In this document: positions 63,562 to 64,000 of the stretch, piece by piece
Layout: each line of letters starts with the position of its first letter
Numbering within the stretch: position 1 is the stretch's first letter
NCBI RefSeq assembly: GCF_020177375.1
Contig: NZ_JAIWHV010000006.1
Span: forward strand, 98,519-162,518
Length of the DNA: 64,000 bases
Direction: 5' to 3'
Source of the DNA: Saliphagus infecundisoli
GTDB lineage: Archaea > Halobacteriota > Halobacteria > Halobacteriales > Natrialbaceae
The notes under the pieces: model-generated
What the model was told of the DNA's origin: nothing
Database searches by the model: none
What the model saw: only the letters and a program-made list of their open reading frames with translations
Made by a program: the position numbers and the translations under genes

Positions 63562-64000
63562 ATGAGTGAGCAGACGCAGCTCCCCCAGCACTGGGAACGC
63601 GGATTCGTCGAGGCGAACGGCATCGAACTCCACTACTGTCGCACCGGCGGGTCGGGGCCGCCGTTCGTCGTTTCCCACGGCTTCACCGACGACGGCTACT
63701 GTCGGCTCGACCTCGCCCGTGAACTCGGAGACGACTTCGACGTCGTGTTGTACGACGCTCGCGGCCACGGCCGTTCTGACGCCCCCGATGCGGAGTACGG
63801 CGCGCCCGAGCGAGCGGCGGACCTGCTCGGTCTACTCGACGTGCTCGCGCTCGACGATCCGATCCTGTTCGGACACTCGATGGGTGCGGACACTGTCACG
63901 GCGGCCGCGGCCCGCCAACCAGACCGGCCGCGGGCCGTCGTCCTCGAAGACCCCGTCTGGCGACTCGAGGGAGTCAACGACGACCTGATCGAGGACAGAT
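63562..64000 (+). CDS. Alpha/beta hydrolase (3' end beyond the window)
   Basis: The first 146 codons of an alpha/beta hydrolase. VVSHGFTDDG gives the oxyanion segment, LYDARGHGRSD the beta-strand motif, and FGHSMGAD the nucleophile elbow with serine (GxSxG). This differs from the serine-less paralogue at 44302. The rest, including the acid and histidine, lies outside the window. Substrate unknown. Confidence 0.88.
   Translation, partial: MSEQTQLPQHWERGFVEANGIELHYCRTGGSGPPFVVSHGFTDDGYCRLDLARELGDDFDVVLYDARGHGRSDAPDAEYGAPERAADLLGLLDVLALDDPILFGHSMGADTVTAAAARQPDRPRAVVLEDPVWRLEGVNDDLIEDR

Noticed and set aside
1..64000. CRISPR arrays, rRNA and tRNA genes
   Set aside because: No regular repeat-spacer pattern, no rRNA-like block, and no cloverleaf-type sequence was recognised by eye. 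A covariance-model search would settle tRNA absence.

Overview
The window looks like a chromosomal segment of a halophilic archaeon of the class Halobacteria. The DNA is very GC-rich, the proteins are strongly acidic (rich in D and E), promoters are TATA-type and often sit about 26 bases before the start codon (leaderless genes), and many gene families are typical of haloarchaea: halocyanin, PriL, Hjc, a bacterio-opsin-activator-type regulator, DUF5518, and Tat-exported lipoproteins. No rRNA, tRNA or CRISPR array was recognised. I do not name a genus.

Region 1 (1-20.3 kb) is mostly metabolism. It starts with a Ski2-type helicase cut by the window edge, a DUF5518 membrane protein, a MATE exporter, lipoyl synthase (lipA), and a large Tat-exported PhoX-family phosphatase. 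A complete pyruvate/2-oxoacid dehydrogenase locus follows (E1 alpha, E1 beta, E2, E3); the nearby lipA supplies the lipoyl group E2 needs. Next come a sugar-nucleotide-type reductase, a halocyanin lipoprotein, a stand-alone Cas4-like nuclease, and an uncharacterised catabolic neighbourhood: class III CoA-transferase, a TetR regulator with a probable operator, an amidohydrolase and a fumarylacetoacetase-family enzyme.

Region 2 (20.4-36.4 kb) is rich in cell-surface and regulatory genes. It has a four-gene run containing two paralogous lipoproteins and a multi-pass membrane protein, winged-helix and bacterio-opsin-activator-type regulators, an MFS transporter, a Gfo/Idh/MocA oxidoreductase plus the N-terminal stump of another, a small lipoprotein, a repetitive polymer-forming-type lipoprotein, and a 1287-residue exported protein with three tandem propeller-like repeats and a long acidic tail. 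PhoU closes the region.

Region 3 (36.4-46.9 kb) is housekeeping: a DUF2342-type metalloprotease, S-adenosylhomocysteine hydrolase, a CAAX-type protease, DoxX, Holliday junction resolvase, a SWIM zinc-finger protein, primase large subunit, an alpha/beta hydrolase-fold protein lacking the nucleophile serine, and a class V aminotransferase.

Region 4 (46.9-63.5 kb) looks accessory. It has AT-rich spacers, two hairpin-rich relics resembling decayed IS200/IS605 (TnpB-type) elements, DUF502 and other membrane proteins, and a site-2 protease with CBS domains. Its main content is a glycan locus. WbqC-like and PIG-L deacetylase genes lie on the minus strand. On the plus strand is a tightly packed set: nucleotide-sugar dehydrogenase, epimerase, membrane glycosyltransferase 2, exported polysaccharide deacetylase and anchored GH10-type hydrolase, followed by a three-module chitinase. 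This set has the parts list of a synthase-dependent exopolysaccharide system (precursor enzymes, synthase, deacetylase, hydrolase) and is the best candidate here for an undescribed system. The window ends inside an alpha/beta hydrolase gene.
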